64,000 nt of DNA from Malurus cyaneus samueli (GCA_009741485.1 CM019214.1:58556506-58620505); one strand, 5' to 3'; shown: positions 1-63,109, counted from the first letter of the stretch. Notes: a model not told the origin generated them from the letters alone. Numbers and translations: made by a program.

Positions 1-1754
1 CTTAACATAAAGGTCCAGCCGTTAGCAATTAACAGAGAGGGAAAGTTTAAATGACGATATTCTCCAAAATCTGACCAGTAGGACAAATCTTTTGAGGCAA
101 GACTTGGTGAATGTTTTACGTTGTGATTTTGGTTTTTTCCTTTCTCTAAACTTACATTAATTAGGGATGAGAAATAGGCTTTCTTTCTAGAAGATAATTC
201 TTTTATGTTCCCTTATATTCAAGAACTTTCAAGTTCCCTTGTATTCATGTTCTCCCAGGGAACATATTGAGACAGGAGTCTTATTTTATAAAGTACTCTT
301 CCTTTCTCATTTTGAGTCTTTGACCTGTGCGTCTGCATTATCTCCAACTAGGATTGGGTTAAAATTGTGTGCCTATAGTTGGGTAACAAGATTACCTCCA
401 AAATTCCTGCTTTTTACTTTATGTAAAATTGAATGATTCACACTTCACACTTCTGTAAATGTGGCAGCAGAAGAATACTGTGAGAAAAGATTTGTGGGCT
501 TTAGCTATTGTTACTGCTCCTTTAGTTTTTTCCCCTGTAAAAATGAGAATCTTAAAACACTCAGACTAACCTGGTCTTCTGTAAACAGTTTAATAATTTT
601 CACTGTTTTTATAGACAAGAATAATAGGATGACAAGCAACCACAAACAAATTTAAAAACAAGGCATGACAAGTTTTGACAAGGGAAAAAACAATGCTGTC
701 TTGTTTATTTAATGAAGCTTTGGGGTTTTTTAGGTACTTAAGAGGAAATGTAGTTTGTATACAGCAGACACAGTTGCTTCTAAGATGGATGATTACTTAC
801 AGTGTGAGACAATGTCTAACTTGAAGGGTTGCAAGCAGTTCAGTAGCAAGTCTTTGGAATTAAAAGTAACTTTGAAAAGGGTCTGGAATAGAATGGTAAC
901 AAATGTATTTCAAACGGCTTAATGCAGATTTTTTTGTGGGTGTAGGTAGGAGTATCACAAGGGTTCATGAGAAGCAGTTCTGCAGGAAAATATTTTGAGG
1001 GTTCTTTTTATATATTTGGTTATATACCATACCAAGTATGATGCAGTATCATGCTGTTGAATGGGGTATAAAAAGCAGCCATCCTGGTTGTTTATTATGG
1101 TGTTTGTAAGATACTTGAAAAGGCTCTTTCAGTTGGGTCAGTGCTGTAAGACATTAGCTGGGGTAAGTGTCCAGTTCGGACACAGCACTGCATGAAAGCT
1201 GTGTGGGTGGCAAGAAGGGAAGAGAGAAAAAGAAGTGGAGAACTAGAAAACAACATGACCTTCGAGGGAAAAGCTAAAAGAGTTGGATAGTGTAGTTGAA
1301 GAGGAGAAGCCTAGGAAATTCAAGTCTTCAAATATTTAAAACCTAATCTCTTCTCATAGACATCTGTAATACTTGAAGGGCAGTAATGCTTGAGGTGTCG
1401 GGGTTAGGGTTACATCTGATTTCTGTACCTGATTCTTCATCTTCTTCTGCAAAGTATCTGCATACATTTTTTTGCTTGTATGATTAATGTGTGTCTAATG
1501 CTGAAAATAAAAGTAGGGTTGAGTAGATCAATTGCTATACGATTTAAAGTCTAGAACATATATTCTGTATATAGGAGTGTAATAATACTGCAGTGACATG
1601 GAGAATGGTGTGCTTTCAGGGAAATGTATTTATGTTGTGGATCTTTTCTGTGAAAATATTGTAAGCTCCCCATTTGAAAGCTGTCATGTTATATATTGGT
1701 CATAAAGCCCTGGTACCTTACATGGCTTCTTGCATATTATTATGTAAGATCTGC

Positions 1755-1776
1755 TTTTTTTTTTTTTTTTTTTTTT
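1755..1776. repeat. Poly-T tract (22 T)
   Basis: An uninterrupted run of T on the + strand in intron 1, with no retroposed sequence recognisable next to it. Confidence 0.95.
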
Positions 1777-4700
1777 CTGCTGTGTTGCACTTTAAGATTA
1801 AGAAGGGTTTAGATCCATGGGGAAGAGGAAGATATAGAAGCGAAAGACACGGAAATGAAAAACAGTGATTAACTCATGGATGTGTTTATGTTGGAGCTGC
1901 TTTTCCTTTGTCTGAATTTTGATTTGGTTGATGGAATTTACTTTTTCCTGCCATGCTTTCATGCTTTAAATTTTTAAATGTTTCCTTTTGTTTTGGCAGA
2001 GAACTAATCGTTGTCTGATGGTAGACTTGGCGTTTCTATGCAGTGGAACGCCAGAAGCATCACAGCCTTACTTTGCACCTAGTAATAATAATTTAGCATA
2101 AGCACTATAATTGCTGTATTTACCTTCATTTTATAAGCTGGAAAAACATAGTTATAAATTACAGGAATTTAGAAGGCAGTAACATCAGTTTGAGTGCATG
2201 AGGAAAAGAGAAACAGTACTAAATTCATTAAAAAATGAAATAACCAAGGTGGTTCTGGAACTATGTATTGACAAATATGTGCTTATGAAGATGCAACCCA
2301 GAATTTGGCAGCAGGATGATGACTTACTCATATGGTTTTATGCCCAATCAAGAGGGTATTTTTTGTAATTTTTATGTCATCAGGCTACTGCTGGTAATAC
2401 TTAATTACTTGATAGCCCTTCAGTCATCTTTCTCTGCATTCAGATTCTAATCTTGCCTTTTTTTTTTTTTGTGCCAGTCTTGAGTATGAAAGTGGTTTCT
2501 CTGGATGAAGGACATGTATCTGATCAAGTTTTTCTGTGCTGGCATTTAATTAGAGAAATCAGAGATGGTGATGTTCAGGATGCTCTGTGTCATCAAACTG
2601 AAGACTTCTGTCATTTGGTTAATTAAGTGGTAGTGGGATCTTAACTTAGGATGACTGATGATGTTGGTAGACTTCAATGAATTGCTGTGTTCCTGCCAGG
2701 GATTGAGCTAAGTCACCTTAAAAGATCCAGCCAACTAAAATCTCTTAAATACCAATAACAAAATTGCATTCAGATTCTTAAAAGTTCTTGTTGTAGCACT
2801 TAAAACTTGTAATTGGGATTCTTTTGGGGGTGACGAGAACAAGTCAGTATTGGTAACAGAAAAACTCAATTTCTGTCATTTATCTATGTGATAATTTGTT
2901 AGATCTGGTTTAGTATTGGAGGCACTACTGATTCACAATGCCTTCCCAATTCGTTATTCGATCAAAATACGTGTTAAATTGCTGTGCAGTAAATCACCAC
3001 TTCATTAGTTGTGTTGTGTGCAGTCTGAGCTGGTCTTAGTTAATTCTTGTCTGGCTTTTTATAAGAAGCTGAGGACTCTATTGTGTAATCAGCTTGGTTA
3101 CACAGAGGCCACACAAGTATCAGCTGTTTGGTGTATGTCTTATAAAGTAAAGAATTGTCACATTTGAAAGCATGTGCATTGAACCTACGCTGAAGCAGCA
3201 GTACCAACAACACTCTCAGAAGGATGGAAAGCCTACCATATAGAGTGTTAAATACTGTCCCAGTATTCTGAACTGGGATTTGGTATGTTTGTCTCTCTTT
3301 GTTGGTATTAGCAACAGATTCTACATTTCTCTTGTTACTAAATGTTGAATGTATATTTGCTAAAGGATTGCCAAATCAATTTATAGAAGCTAAATATATC
3401 CTTCCTTCTAAGGTATGAAAAAGCATTCAAACAGAACAATGACCTGAAGGGCCAACAAGATCATCTATGAAATTGTGCCATAATTCCAGTTCATTTTAAA
3501 ACACAGTGGAAACAAAAATAAATATATGTATTTAAAGTTAACATGGAAATAAAAATAAAGTGCGTTAACCAAGGGCAGCATAACTTCAGGATTTTTTAAA
3601 CTGAGCTTATGGTTTTGCATATTAAAATGTAATGCTCAGATAGAGTTGCAAATTGCATTGAGTTCTTGAAGTAATAGAAAGTTTGATTTTGAGAAATCTC
3701 TGAAATCTCCTAATTAAAACTTCTGTTCCGAGGGCTCTAGATTAGATCAGCTGTAGCTTTGCTTAGCTGTCTCTTGGAAGAAGTCCATGGATGGAGGTTC
3801 TGCAACTAGTTCAGAGAATCTGCTTCACAGTGTGACCTGTGGTGGAAGCCTGCGTGGAAAATTAATCAACTTGAAATTTTATAATTTCATATAATACATA
3901 ATTACATATAGCAACGCTGTCACTTAGTAATTATTTGATTTGCTTTGTTTTATAATGTGTTTTGTGTTGTTTTCAAAACAGATTCTAGCATTCTTTGTGA
4001 TTTGGATTGCTACTGAGCCATAACTTACTGTCCAGAAATAACCACATGGCTACATCTTTTGCATTAATAACTAAATTAGAGCTCAGGACTGTGCACATTG
4101 CATGAGGGTCTTTTCCTTCTCATTGTGCAGTGCTTTGTTGCATATTAATATTGAAATTCACCTTTCATCTTACCCTATGGTCAGAGAACAGTAAGACATA
4201 GATTTTGGTGCCATCTAGAACTATATAATCATCAGCAATTCCCACCTTGCTATGTAGTCCTTTGCGTTAGAATTTCTGGTATTCTATGCAAACCAATGGA
4301 ATACATTAGTGTTAACTAATCCTCTAGAAGAGGATTCGTTGTGTTCATACCCTTCCCTTCCCTTCCCGTGTTTTAGTATGTGAGAAAACATTCTTTCTTC
4401 TTGTGCCTAAATTCATATTCTTTAAAAATCTTTGCAGAGTCCTGCCAAAGCTATTTCAACATACTTCTGCTCTCCACTAATTTTCTTTATCTTTCAGAAA
4501 AGTCTAATAGCTGTGGATAGGGTATCTTCTATCTGCCAGAAATACTGTCTTCTCCATAAAGCTCACAGGATTGTCATGAGGCTACAAATTGTAGTCTCTG
4601 TTATAGCTTATATGAGTTTGCTCATAAGGGTCTGTGCAACTCATATAATTTCATATGATGATCATGTCTGATGTTTTATTGTTTTCCATTCTTCTGGTGT

Positions 4701-7700
4701 AGGTGTTTGTTTAAAACATATCAGCAGTTCTGAATTTTGGTTCCTGTAGAGCTGTTGGGTGAATATTTGCTGATCCCAGTGAGGTTTGCTGTCCATTCTG
4801 TATATATTCTAAGGCCTTTTATATTGTAATATCAGTTTGAGAAACTTAGATATATATTTGAATAAGAACTTTAGTTTGGAACACTTTCAAATCTCCGTAG
4901 AGATGAAGTTTAGAGATAATAAAATGAAAATGAACCAACCAAAAACCCAAAGAAAACCAACTTAGGTAGTATAACTCTTTTTTATCAATTGTTTTGCCAC
5001 TCAGTCATTTGTCATCATTGTCTCTTGTCAGAATTCTTCTACCTGCTTTGAAATGTCTTTTTTATTAGCTTTTATCAAATTAATCCTCCAGAATATCTTA
5101 TTCAATCTTTCTTTGGACATTTTTTTTTTGTTTGGTTGATATAATTAACCATCCTTTTTCCTTTGATATATGTCCTTTTATATTTAAAATGTAAAATTTG
5201 CTACCTCTTTACTGTTTTGTCTAAGCCACCAGTAATAATGGTCTTTGAATAAGGTTCTCTGGAAGTCACAAAACCCTGAAACCATTTATTTCATCATGAA
5301 ATAAGAATTCCTTACAGTTTAAATGCGGTTTTTTATTATTACTGAAGTTTCTGGTTTGTCCTGGGCTTTTGGTGGTTTTCTTGAGCTTGGTTACCCAGCT
5401 TATTCTCTCAGAGATTCTGTGTGTAACTATATGGTGAATACACCTTCTAACCTTCATCATAAAAGGAGTGTAGCCACTGATGCAGAATAGCACTCTCATT
5501 TTTACTGTGGCACTCCTAGTGCATGGAGGTGAAACGTACGTGGTGTTGAAATAAGTAACTCCTGTGTCTGCATTTTGATGTGATTGATGATTATGGCTGC
5601 ACAACTTGGTTGGTTACTTTCAGCAGAGAAAGTTATGCTCTGTGTTTGCTGTGTTAATGCAGTTCACAAGAAGTGGAAATGAAATCATGAGTCAGATGGG
5701 CAAAAGTTCCTTCTAGATTGATGCTATGCAGCTGGTGATTTAATCTTTTATTTGGGAGAAATTCTGTTTGCTTTCATCCTTTCAATCCCCTTCATTCCCT
5801 ACTTCCTAACAAGTGCTTTGAATTTTGCCATCTTTAATATGAAAAATATATACTTCGTTAGATAAATTTTGAATGTAAATTACCTGTCAAAGTATTTATC
5901 AGTAGCTTTTGCAGTTGCTTTAAAGTGGAAAATTTAATGGTTCTTTGCTTACATAAGCCTTGAGAGTAGTTACCTTCGCATAATACTCATGTTGCTGCTA
6001 GTGCGGTTTAAAACTGTATTACAAATAAAATCTAAAAGTACCACTGTACAGTTTTTTAAAACATACCACATGGAGATTTGATGTCTTTGTAACTTTTTCC
6101 CTGACCTTCAGTGATTTCTCACAGTGTTTAGAGATACCGATGAAGAGACCAACATTGCAGCACTCAGTGAAGTCCATCTGATTCAAGCTTTTTGAAAGCG
6201 TAAGGAAGTAAATTCATTGTCTGTGCAATCCTTTAAGAGAGTGCCATACTTAGTAGATTCTTGTCAGTTCAAGCAAGGCTTTTCCACATGCATTTCTCCC
6301 TTGCCCAGTTGCCTGCTTGTGGAAGAACTGTAGGTGTCCTGATATCAGCTTCTTGCAGAGCTGTGTGATGAGACATTCTCCAGTTTCTAGAATTTCTGAC
6401 TCTGGTTTAGGGCTTTGCAAGTGATTATTTTGTATTCTTCTGTTGGGAACTGAAATTATAAAGAAAGGTTGATTGTGGTTTTTAGTTTTGTTTACCAAGC
6501 TTAGATAAAGCTTTTAGTGAAAGAAGTATTTAGAATTTAGGACAGAGCTAGTGGGGAGAGTGTGAGATTTTTGACGGTGATGTTATCAGAGATGTGTAAT
6601 GTGGTTGTAAAAGTAAACAAGCTTTATGTTTGGTTCAAGGACTAAGTTTTGATTTTCTTTGTTGTGAAATACTTGTTAAAGATGTGCTGCCAGTCTCATA
6701 CTATAAGCATTCCCAGCAGTAGGAGTTTTATAGAAGAAAATAGACATAAAAAGAATCCATGTCACACTCTGTATCACACTACAGGAGGTGCCACTGTAAA
6801 GACCTCACTAATGCAGCGGTTAAAATGTCTTAAAATTCATGTTCTGTGTCCAGGAACTCGATCATTGAGTATGCTGAAGACTTGCTTCTGGTACTTAATG
6901 TTTGGAACTGAGTAATTTCAGAGAGACTGGCGGGGCAAAACCCCCCAAAATAATATGTGTTCCAGTAATTAAAAAGGGAACAGTGGTGTGTGGGTCTAGG
7001 GAGGTGGAGAGAGAATGACTGACTGTCAGGATAGCCTAATAATAGACTTACAGTTCTCTTTGCATGTCAAATGCATTAAAGATTAATTCTAAAACTATCA
7101 CTGTTTACTTAAGCTTTGTATGACAGTAGTCTTTGTCTTTTGGAAATGGGTAAGAGGCTGGCTTGGTAAAGGTGACTAAAAAATCATTATAGAAGTACAA
7201 CTTTGAAGTCCTTGAGGGATTGCTGTGATGCCCTCTGCCTCTGACAAGCAGAAACCTCCTTACCACCAAATTCCATATCAAGACCTACTGACCCAGGGAT
7301 AAGGCAGCTCTCCTCTCCAGGGTTGCTGTGGGAGAGAGGGAAAATGCTCTTTTTTAGGGAGAGCAGTTCCATCTGGGGTCTTCACCTTTCTAGTGTTGGT
7401 AGAGGGGCAAGGAAGTAGCTCTGCAACAAGATGGGGTAGGTTGGGTAAGAGCAGGAGGTTCATGAATGAGAAGCACAGGGGGTGCTTTTGTTGGGCCTCA
7501 TTGTCGGCTGCTGGACTAAGGTTACTTACACAATCACATAATATTTGTAGTGTTTGATATTGCATGTTTAGGACTATAGTGCTTCTAAATTATTAGTCTT
7601 TATTCCATTCCTGCTGAGGTATGGTAAAAGTAGGAAGAAGCTAATGCATTGGTCTTGTTTAAGTACTGCAATTTTGGATTTTGTTTTCATTTTGGTTTTT

Positions 7701-10700
7701 CTCCTTTTCCTTGGTGCTGTTTGCTGTGCTTTCTTTCCTTAGGTCAGGATTTTGCTGTCAAAATGGATTTTACTGCTAATTAACTTGGTTTTGCTTTCTC
7801 ACATAAAAAATGGTGTGGGCAGTAATGACAGTCATTTTGCTTTTATTATGTAATGTAAAAAAACTCCAACCTATTCTGTTTGTTTTGTTCTAAAAATACA
7901 TTGACTTTCTTAGTTCATGTTTTCATTGAAAGTCAAGTGTCGTAGACATCTGAGAGAGGCTTAGGCCTTAAGTTTTGTCAGCTAAACATCTGAGAACATG
8001 AGCTTGTGAATGTATATTTTATGAGTTCCTTTCTGGGGTTTCAGCTTGGCTTGGGCTGGAGACTGCACTTAAAGAAGTGTTGTATTCCCAGGGGTGAAAA
8101 GTTAGGTAACTGGGATGCAAGTTTAACTACCTGGGGAACTGGGAGGATGTAGCAGCTGTGCACCAGCTTTAGAAATGTCAGTAACATTTTAAAGATAGAC
8201 TTGAAACCTTGGTGTCTGTTCATCTCAATGCTTACTGACTTGTAACTAAAGTTTTGTATTTCTTAGCGTGCTTTCTGGATGGTTCAAATAGACTTTTGCT
8301 AGTATAAATCCACTTAAAACTTAGTGGGTTTCAATAGCGATACAATACAGTCTGTTCTGTTATTTAAACATTTTGGGTTTACATCTTTAAGGAATGAAAT
8401 AGGGAAACAGTTTAGAATAAGTTCCTGTAAGGCAATTATAAAACTAGTTTTACTGTACTAGGAAGAATGGCTACAGATGGTTCCCTGTGAAAATCTGAGG
8501 CTGTGTGAAAATGTCTTCTAGGTCATGCTTGAATTGATACTATCGTTAAACACCTGGATGAAGTACTAAGCTCAGACATGAGATAAAGTTCTTTAAAACC
8601 ACAAAGCTGTGATTGCTCGGGTCAGAGTTCAAAGTGTTGTTAACAAATTGAAAAAATGATAGGAGAACAAAAATACAGTGTATAGCAATAATCAGTGGTG
8701 TATGTGCAAAATACGGAGAAAGATATACCAAATATACAAGACAAGAACAAGATGTAGGAAATAAATATTTGAATGTAATTGCAAAACGAAAAGACATTTC
8801 TTGGTGTGAGAATATTAATAACAAAATTGACAAGAATGCCACTTGAATCCAGGTTTGTCATTCCTTGCAGATATTTGCCTTGTGGATAAAGGAACTATTG
8901 GTCCTAATTTTGCCCATTTAGTTCTTTAAACTAAAAGCTTAGAAGCTGAAGGGAAGAACAGCATCAGTTGCTTCCCAGTAATTCTCATGTAGGTTAAAGG
9001 ATATGGAAAAGCTTCCTTGAAAATCCTATTTTTATATTTGGATGATAAAGTGGTTTGTTTTTCTTTTTTAAACAGCTCTAATGGATAACCCCTCAGTGAA
9101 ATTTCTAGCATTGTAGTGTAATTCCTTCATACAACCGAAATTCAGCAAAACAATTTGAAGCCCTATTAGAGAAGTCCCAAGTTTTAAAAATAGCTGCTAT
9201 AGAGATACAGTTCTTCTGTTATGGAACAACACTGGCACCCAGTGGTGGTCTTGTACTAGTGCGGTCTTTTGAGATGCTCTGCTTAATTGCTTCAAGTGTT
9301 TTCTTTTGTGGAGTTATCAAGTAAGAAAAATTTGAAAGCTTTCTGTGATTTTTTTTTCCTTTGAAAACCTTACCCTTTTATGGCACGATTGTATAAATCT
9401 GCTTCTGTAGCAAAGAAATGTAAGGAACATTCTGTTTTTTGCATAAACAGAGTGAAAATAGCCATATAAAATTTGCCGTAAAACTGAAATGTTTTGTGTG
9501 GCTGGCACTGAATTAGAAGTGGTAGTGCAGCTTGTATTTGCGGCAAATATCACAGTGATTCTGGGAAGAGTTGGGAATCTGAAGTACATAAATTTTGTAG
9601 AACATGTTTAATGATTATTTACTAATGATTTTTTATTTATTTAGTGATTACAATTTTTCTAATTTACTTCTTTCCTTAAAGAAAGCTTCTACTTAATATG
9701 ATGTTAATTCTAGAGATGTGGAAGAAAATCAGAGAGGATTTATAGAAAAATTATAATATGTGATAGAGAAAGGATAGAAGCTTAAAGATTTGTGTTTGTG
9801 CATGAACTGTTAATTACAGAGAGAGAAAACATGCTTTTCATGAAAGCTGCTAATGAAAAATTGGCATTATTAGGAGAGTTGTTTACCTGGTAGATTTAAT
9901 TATAGAATAAGGTTCTCATTTAAAACCTTTTGTATGTGTGTGTTTGCAGATGAAGTGTTCAGCAGTATAGAGCAGGCAAAAAATCTTGCTTTGATATCAC
10001 CAATTTCTTGAGTGTTTCAGACATAGGTAATAGCGAACAGTATAGAAATCTGTCTATTCGGGCCACATCAGGTGTAGTTTGTTCTTTGTGGAGTAAAGCA
10101 GAACCTAAAGCGAGCTAAGTAGAGGCACAGGGAAGAATGGCACTATGGTTGTATCCCACAGCAGTGGGAAGTACCAAAAAGGAGAGTGTGCACACCTATA
10201 ATGTGCAAAAGAGGGTTATTAAATTGATGTTATACTTGATATGAAGGAGCAGTGGGAAAACAGCTCTGCCTGCCACTGATGCAATATGTTTTTCTGTGTA
10301 TTACAAAGGAAGAATTACTGAAATCTGTTTTTCATAGAAACTTGTTGAGAACATTTTGACAGAAAAATTGCAGATTTGGATTTATATGTGAATGGTTCAT
10401 GTAGAAAATGCTGATTCATTACTAATGGTTTTGATTCAATATTTCATTTCAAGGTGAGGATGCAGGTACTTTCTAGGAGATGTTTTTCTGACAAAGCTGT
10501 TGCTAAGAGGATTGTACTGCTACATGTCTCAGATGAATGGAGCTGAAGTGGGGGGAGGAATAGGTGATATATCCCTTGGGTTTCAGCAACCATAATGCAA
10601 AAGAATTGCAGTAGAAACATTTATTTTCCTCTCTCTTCTGAGCTCCTTTCTCTTGAGAATGCTCCACAAATAACCATCTCAACCATTTGTGGAAGCACTA

Positions 10701-10937
10701 TGCCCATTTGGTTATAAACTGTGATTTTATTTCTTTTTTCTTTTAATTTGTATTAATGTTCTATGGCCACATAATCCCTATGTGACTCCTGCAGCACAAC
10801 TTACTAAAATTCCCTTGAAATCAGTGCAGTTCTTGTCATTACTTCAATATATAACTTTTACGATTTTTTAAAACATGTTAAAAAAGAAGTCTAGTGAGTA
10901 ATTTATTTCTTGGAAACTAAAGGTGCTTGCAGTGTAT

Positions 10938-11058
10938 GTTAGTCTAGTTACCAGTCCTCATACCAGAAGGTTGTGTTGTGGAATATGTGTGGTGGTGNGT
11001 TAGTCTAGTTACCAGTCCTCATACCAGAAGGTTGTGTTGTGGAGTATGTGTGGTGGTG
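10938..11058. repeat. 60-bp direct duplication flanking an undetermined base
   Basis: Bases 10938-10997 and 10999-11058 are identical except for one A/G difference, and they are separated only by an N at 10998. This is the pattern left when two overlapping contigs are joined without merging the overlap. Confidence 0.9.
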
Positions 11059-14038
11059 TTTTTTTTTTGTTTTGGCAAGTAATTTGTGTCATTGTTGACT
11101 TTATATAAGATGTCAGTGATCAGCCACTGTTGTTTTGGACTTCTTGGAGAGATTTGTAGAGCTTGGCTGCTGCTCACTCTATGCTTCTCACACATTTATT
11201 TTAGCTTTTATTTATTTGCTACTTCACGTTAAGCAAAAGTGCTTAATTCTGAAACATTTGTTTACAGAAGGACAAGGGGAAGTTTCTTGATTGTGGCAGC
11301 AGCACTTCTGTGCCAGGTTATTCCCAGTGTCCCTGGCTTTATAAAGGAAGCATAGTGGGGACATTTTGGGATGGAGTTGTGGAGAGCAAGAATTGGCAGA
11401 CTCTGCTTGTACAGGACTGCCAGGTAGATCTTGGGAATTGGGGGCTTATGAGCACTCCCAGCAGCACGGTTTGCTTCATGGGTGATTTAGGATTGCTTCC
11501 TTCCCCTTGGCAATAGGAAATGTGTGGGATTAACGTAACAGGATTACACTGTAGGTCACCTTTTGTTATCTAAGGTCATGGTATTTTGCCGAATGGGTAG
11601 AACAGGTAATGCAGGTGCTGTGTGACACTTCAGTGAATACAGTAGAGACACAAAGCTGCAGGACTGTTCTTTTTGACTCCAGAGCAGTTTTTTACTGTCT
11701 TTGGTTTGGTTCAGGGTCAGATTTTCTTTTTCTTCCTAGATCTAATATGGAGAACAAAGAATTGAGTGGCCTTATGGCGTAAAGGTCCTACCTTCAGCAT
11801 ATCAATGCCCTCATTAAGAACAGATAGAGAAGGGAATGTTTCCTTCAGAGCCTGGAAAAAGCTCAGACTTAATAATCTTCATGTTGTGGAGGGAAGGATT
11901 ATGCTATCTGAAGAGGTAGCTTTGTGTATTGGAACTCACTTTTCATACTGGAGCAAGATAAATATATATGTGCTCCTATTTAAATATATTTATTTTAAAA
12001 TAAATGTAATGAGAATATTTATTTTTATTTCTGTAAATATTTTGTGGGCCTGTAGCAAGAAATATTTAAAACTAAAACTTATATAGCTCTTATAGGACAC
12101 TGTACAAACAGGAGAAAATAAAATAAATTATTTTGAATAAGTTTCTGTAAGGTAATTAAAAAAATCTAAACATATTTGGAGTACTCATTACTATATGAAG
12201 TAGGCTATATAAGAATGTTACTAGGGCAAAGTGGTAAAGACTGATTTCATGTATGCTGGTTTCAAGCTTCTGTTGAAGCAGGAGAAATCTGTGCTTTGGC
12301 TAATTCTGGTGTACAGTGTTTCCTGGTTGCAGTTTGCTTCTTGACCAATTTCTGACCATTCCTTACTAAATCCACAGTTTTGTATTATGTTGCACAGAAG
12401 CAGCACTTGGCACATTACTGGAAAGCTCTCTTTTTCTCTGTTGAAGTTCTTCAGCAAAATTTTGCTGACAAAACTGTTGGGTTTTTTCCTTGAAAGTAAT
12501 TTTGATCCTGATCTTTTGCATTTAACTAATTTATACTTTCATCTATAAAACCCAAACCAACCAACCCCAAACTAAAATATCCTCCCCACATTGATATTTA
12601 CAGATTTTTCTTTTTTGAAAATTCTTTTAATAACCAAGTTAATCAGTTTTTTGCTAAAAAGCTTTGATGTTTGCTTAAATCAAACTAACAAATGTCCCCA
12701 GTGGTATTTTGTGATTGGTGCCTCTGTAATGTTGGCAGATTTTGCTCAGATCGGCAATGTTTTTGCTAAGTTGCTTGAAGGTGCACAAGTCAAAAAGTAG
12801 TGGTCTTCTCCAGTTTTTCTTTCTCCTTCTGTCTCAAAAGCTCTCTTAAATAATGAGACAAACTAAACTGAAAATTCATTCATAAATTTATATATAAAAA
12901 GTTATAAACTGAAAATTTTGACTAAACCAGAGTGCTGCTTTGACAGCTGTGACTCAGTCTTCCCTTTGAGGTGAGAAAGTAAAACATGACTCAGCAGTGA
13001 ATTTTGTAATAGCAGAATTAATCTTATCTTGTGTAAAGGTTGATTGTAGGTCAGATTCTTGTTTACTCATTCTTCAAAGACGGTGTTTCTTGCTGGGAAA
13101 TGGGAGCGCTTATGTCCAAGTACTTGGCTTAAGTAACTGTAAGTCCCTCTGGCTTTGGTAGAATGAAGAATGACTTCATTTGCATTTGGAGCAGAAGAGG
13201 AAGAATCCTTCCATGACTTAGCCAACAGTCTAAAACTCAGCCTATGGATTCTGTGCTCCCCCCAGCCCCTGCTGTTCAACTTATGTTCAGTTTTATACTG
13301 AAGACAGCAGAAGGGAGTTTATGATACTATTCTTTCTAGGAAGTCTGTTGGTGTAATTAAGCCACAGTTGAAGCCTTGAGAGCAGGATGGTCTGTTGGAT
13401 GTATCTGTTTCCCCTGGCACAGAGTGGGAATGCTGTTCTGCTTTACCTTCTGACTCCAGCTAAGGAGATCTACTAATGCACACGAGTTGCATTAATATTC
13501 ACATATCATTGTACTGGAGCTCAGAGTTGCTCTGCTGGGAAACCCTATATTCCCACGCAAGTCAACACATCTTGCTACCTTATTCTTCTCAAGCATCTGT
13601 CTTTTATAAAAAAAAAATAGTTTTTTTTTCTTCTTAGGCTTATATATACTTTTTTGCTGTCTGAATTGTTTCATTATTGTTTTTTTCTTCTTTTTGGTGG
13701 TGGTGGGCTGTTGACTCAAGATTTACTAGATCCCAATGTTTGATGTGAGCAGTTACATCCCATCAAGTGTCTCTGTTAGAGCACAGCTGGACCAGTAATT
13801 AGTCTGGAAACACTGGCAGGCCTGGAGAGGGCAATGTTAAAGTTACCAGGGCTGGAATCAAAAACATCTGTCAAGTGTACTTCCCTGCAAGTATTCTGCC
13901 TTGTTTATATGTTACACTGTGCATGTTATTTTCTTTAAAAGGGAATATTTCTTGAAGCACCCAGGAATATTTATTTTTAGTGTTTCTTAGGGTCTATTAC
14001 TCTTTGTTTCTTAAATCATTCTTTTATTATTTGGGAAA

Positions 14039-14063
14039 TGGTGATATCATGGTGATATCATGG
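14039..14063. repeat. 11-bp tandem repeat with GATATC core
   Basis: The unit tggtgatatca is present twice, followed by tgg of a third copy. Confidence 0.9.
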
Positions 14064-14684
14064 AGTAGTTATTTAAATGTTGAGGAGGTACTGTGCTTGA
14101 GATTGGGTATCTATCAATTATTTAATAGTTGCTGTGATGTATTTGAATAAAATGAAAAGCTGTGCAGAGAAGGCAGGTTGCCAGCTAGATAAAATTGAAA
14201 ACTGAGACTGCAAATAGGTTATGCTAGGCAAAATGAACAACAGATGTCACAAATTGTGACCACTCAAGTTAAAATTATCTTTTTTTAAAAGTGTTTTTTG
14301 AAAGTTAGAGTAGATCAGCCCTTTTAAATGGATTAACGTAATTAATTCAAAACTTACTTAGTGTTCAGATGAACAAGTTTACTGTATACTTGCAGAATTT
14401 TTGCAGAAAGATACTGATCCTGTACTGCCACCATCAGTCACACAAATACTTTTTCCAAATGTGATTGTGGAGGAGAATTTTTATTCTCATTTAATACTTT
14501 TCACCATATTTGACTTTTCCTAAACTGTAATGCACTTTCATTTTTACCAGTTGCTTTGCAGCCCAAGCAACCAAAATACGTTTTATAGGATGGCAGTGTT
14601 GTGTGACCCAGCCCTTGAGGGATTAACTGTACAGCCTTGCTCTTTACAAATAGATGTAGTTGTGTTTTGAGCAGGATGGGAATT

Positions 14685-14709
14685 GTTTGTTTTGTTTTGT
14701 TTTGTTTTT
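14685..14709. repeat. TTTTG microsatellite
   Basis: A short run of about four GTTTT units. Confidence 0.85.
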
Positions 14710-15103
14710 CTTTGCAAATGCACAAGTAAAAATATGCCTCTTCCATTAAGTAAAGGTCAAAGGCCTGATCTTGAAACCAGGTTCATGTAATTTGGGGGGT
14801 GAGCATGAGGAGCACAGTGCTACCCTGTTTGTGATGGCTCTGATCACTTTGTAAGTGCAACTTTCGCTCAGGTTTGCGTTTTTTAGAATTTTCTTCTGTT
14901 TAGAAATTCTGAAAAAATAGTTAGTTTTTCTTAACCTCATCTCAGTGCAAGGAAACTGATTACGTTAAGCAATTTTTAAAGTATTTTTACATCTATGCTT
15001 CACCAGTGCAAAAGATAGGGACTACAGACAGTCTCATACACAGAAAAAATGTTTGTCTCATTAATACGTCATGTGATATTCTAATTTTTCTTTTCTTTAA
15101 CAG

Positions 15104-63109
<48,006 letters not shown>

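Larger units (their letters stand above)
1..15103 (+). other. TDRD3 intron 1 (3' part), no gene seen
   Basis: This 15.1-kb AT-rich stretch precedes the first visible coding exon. I found no CpG-rich first exon and no sequence encoding the expected N-terminal methionine peptide, so exon 1 is inferred to lie upstream of the window. The open frames here (longest 112 codons, 5266-5604 on the minus strand) lack recognisable domains, are not flanked by convincing splice signals and look like chance. The stretch holds a 22-base T tract at 1755-1776, a 60-bp duplication around an N at 10938-11058, an 11-bp tandem repeat at 14039-14063 and a TTTTG run near 14685. No transposon was recognised. Confidence 0.8.

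Noticed and set aside
5266..5604. 112-codon open frame on the minus strand
   Set aside because: No recognisable domain, no splice or promoter context and no neighbouring gene; consistent with a chance frame in an intron.
1..15103. Search for TDRD3 exon 1 or a CpG-island promoter
   Set aside because: No CpG-rich stretch and no matching N-terminal codons were seen, so the promoter is taken to lie outside the window.
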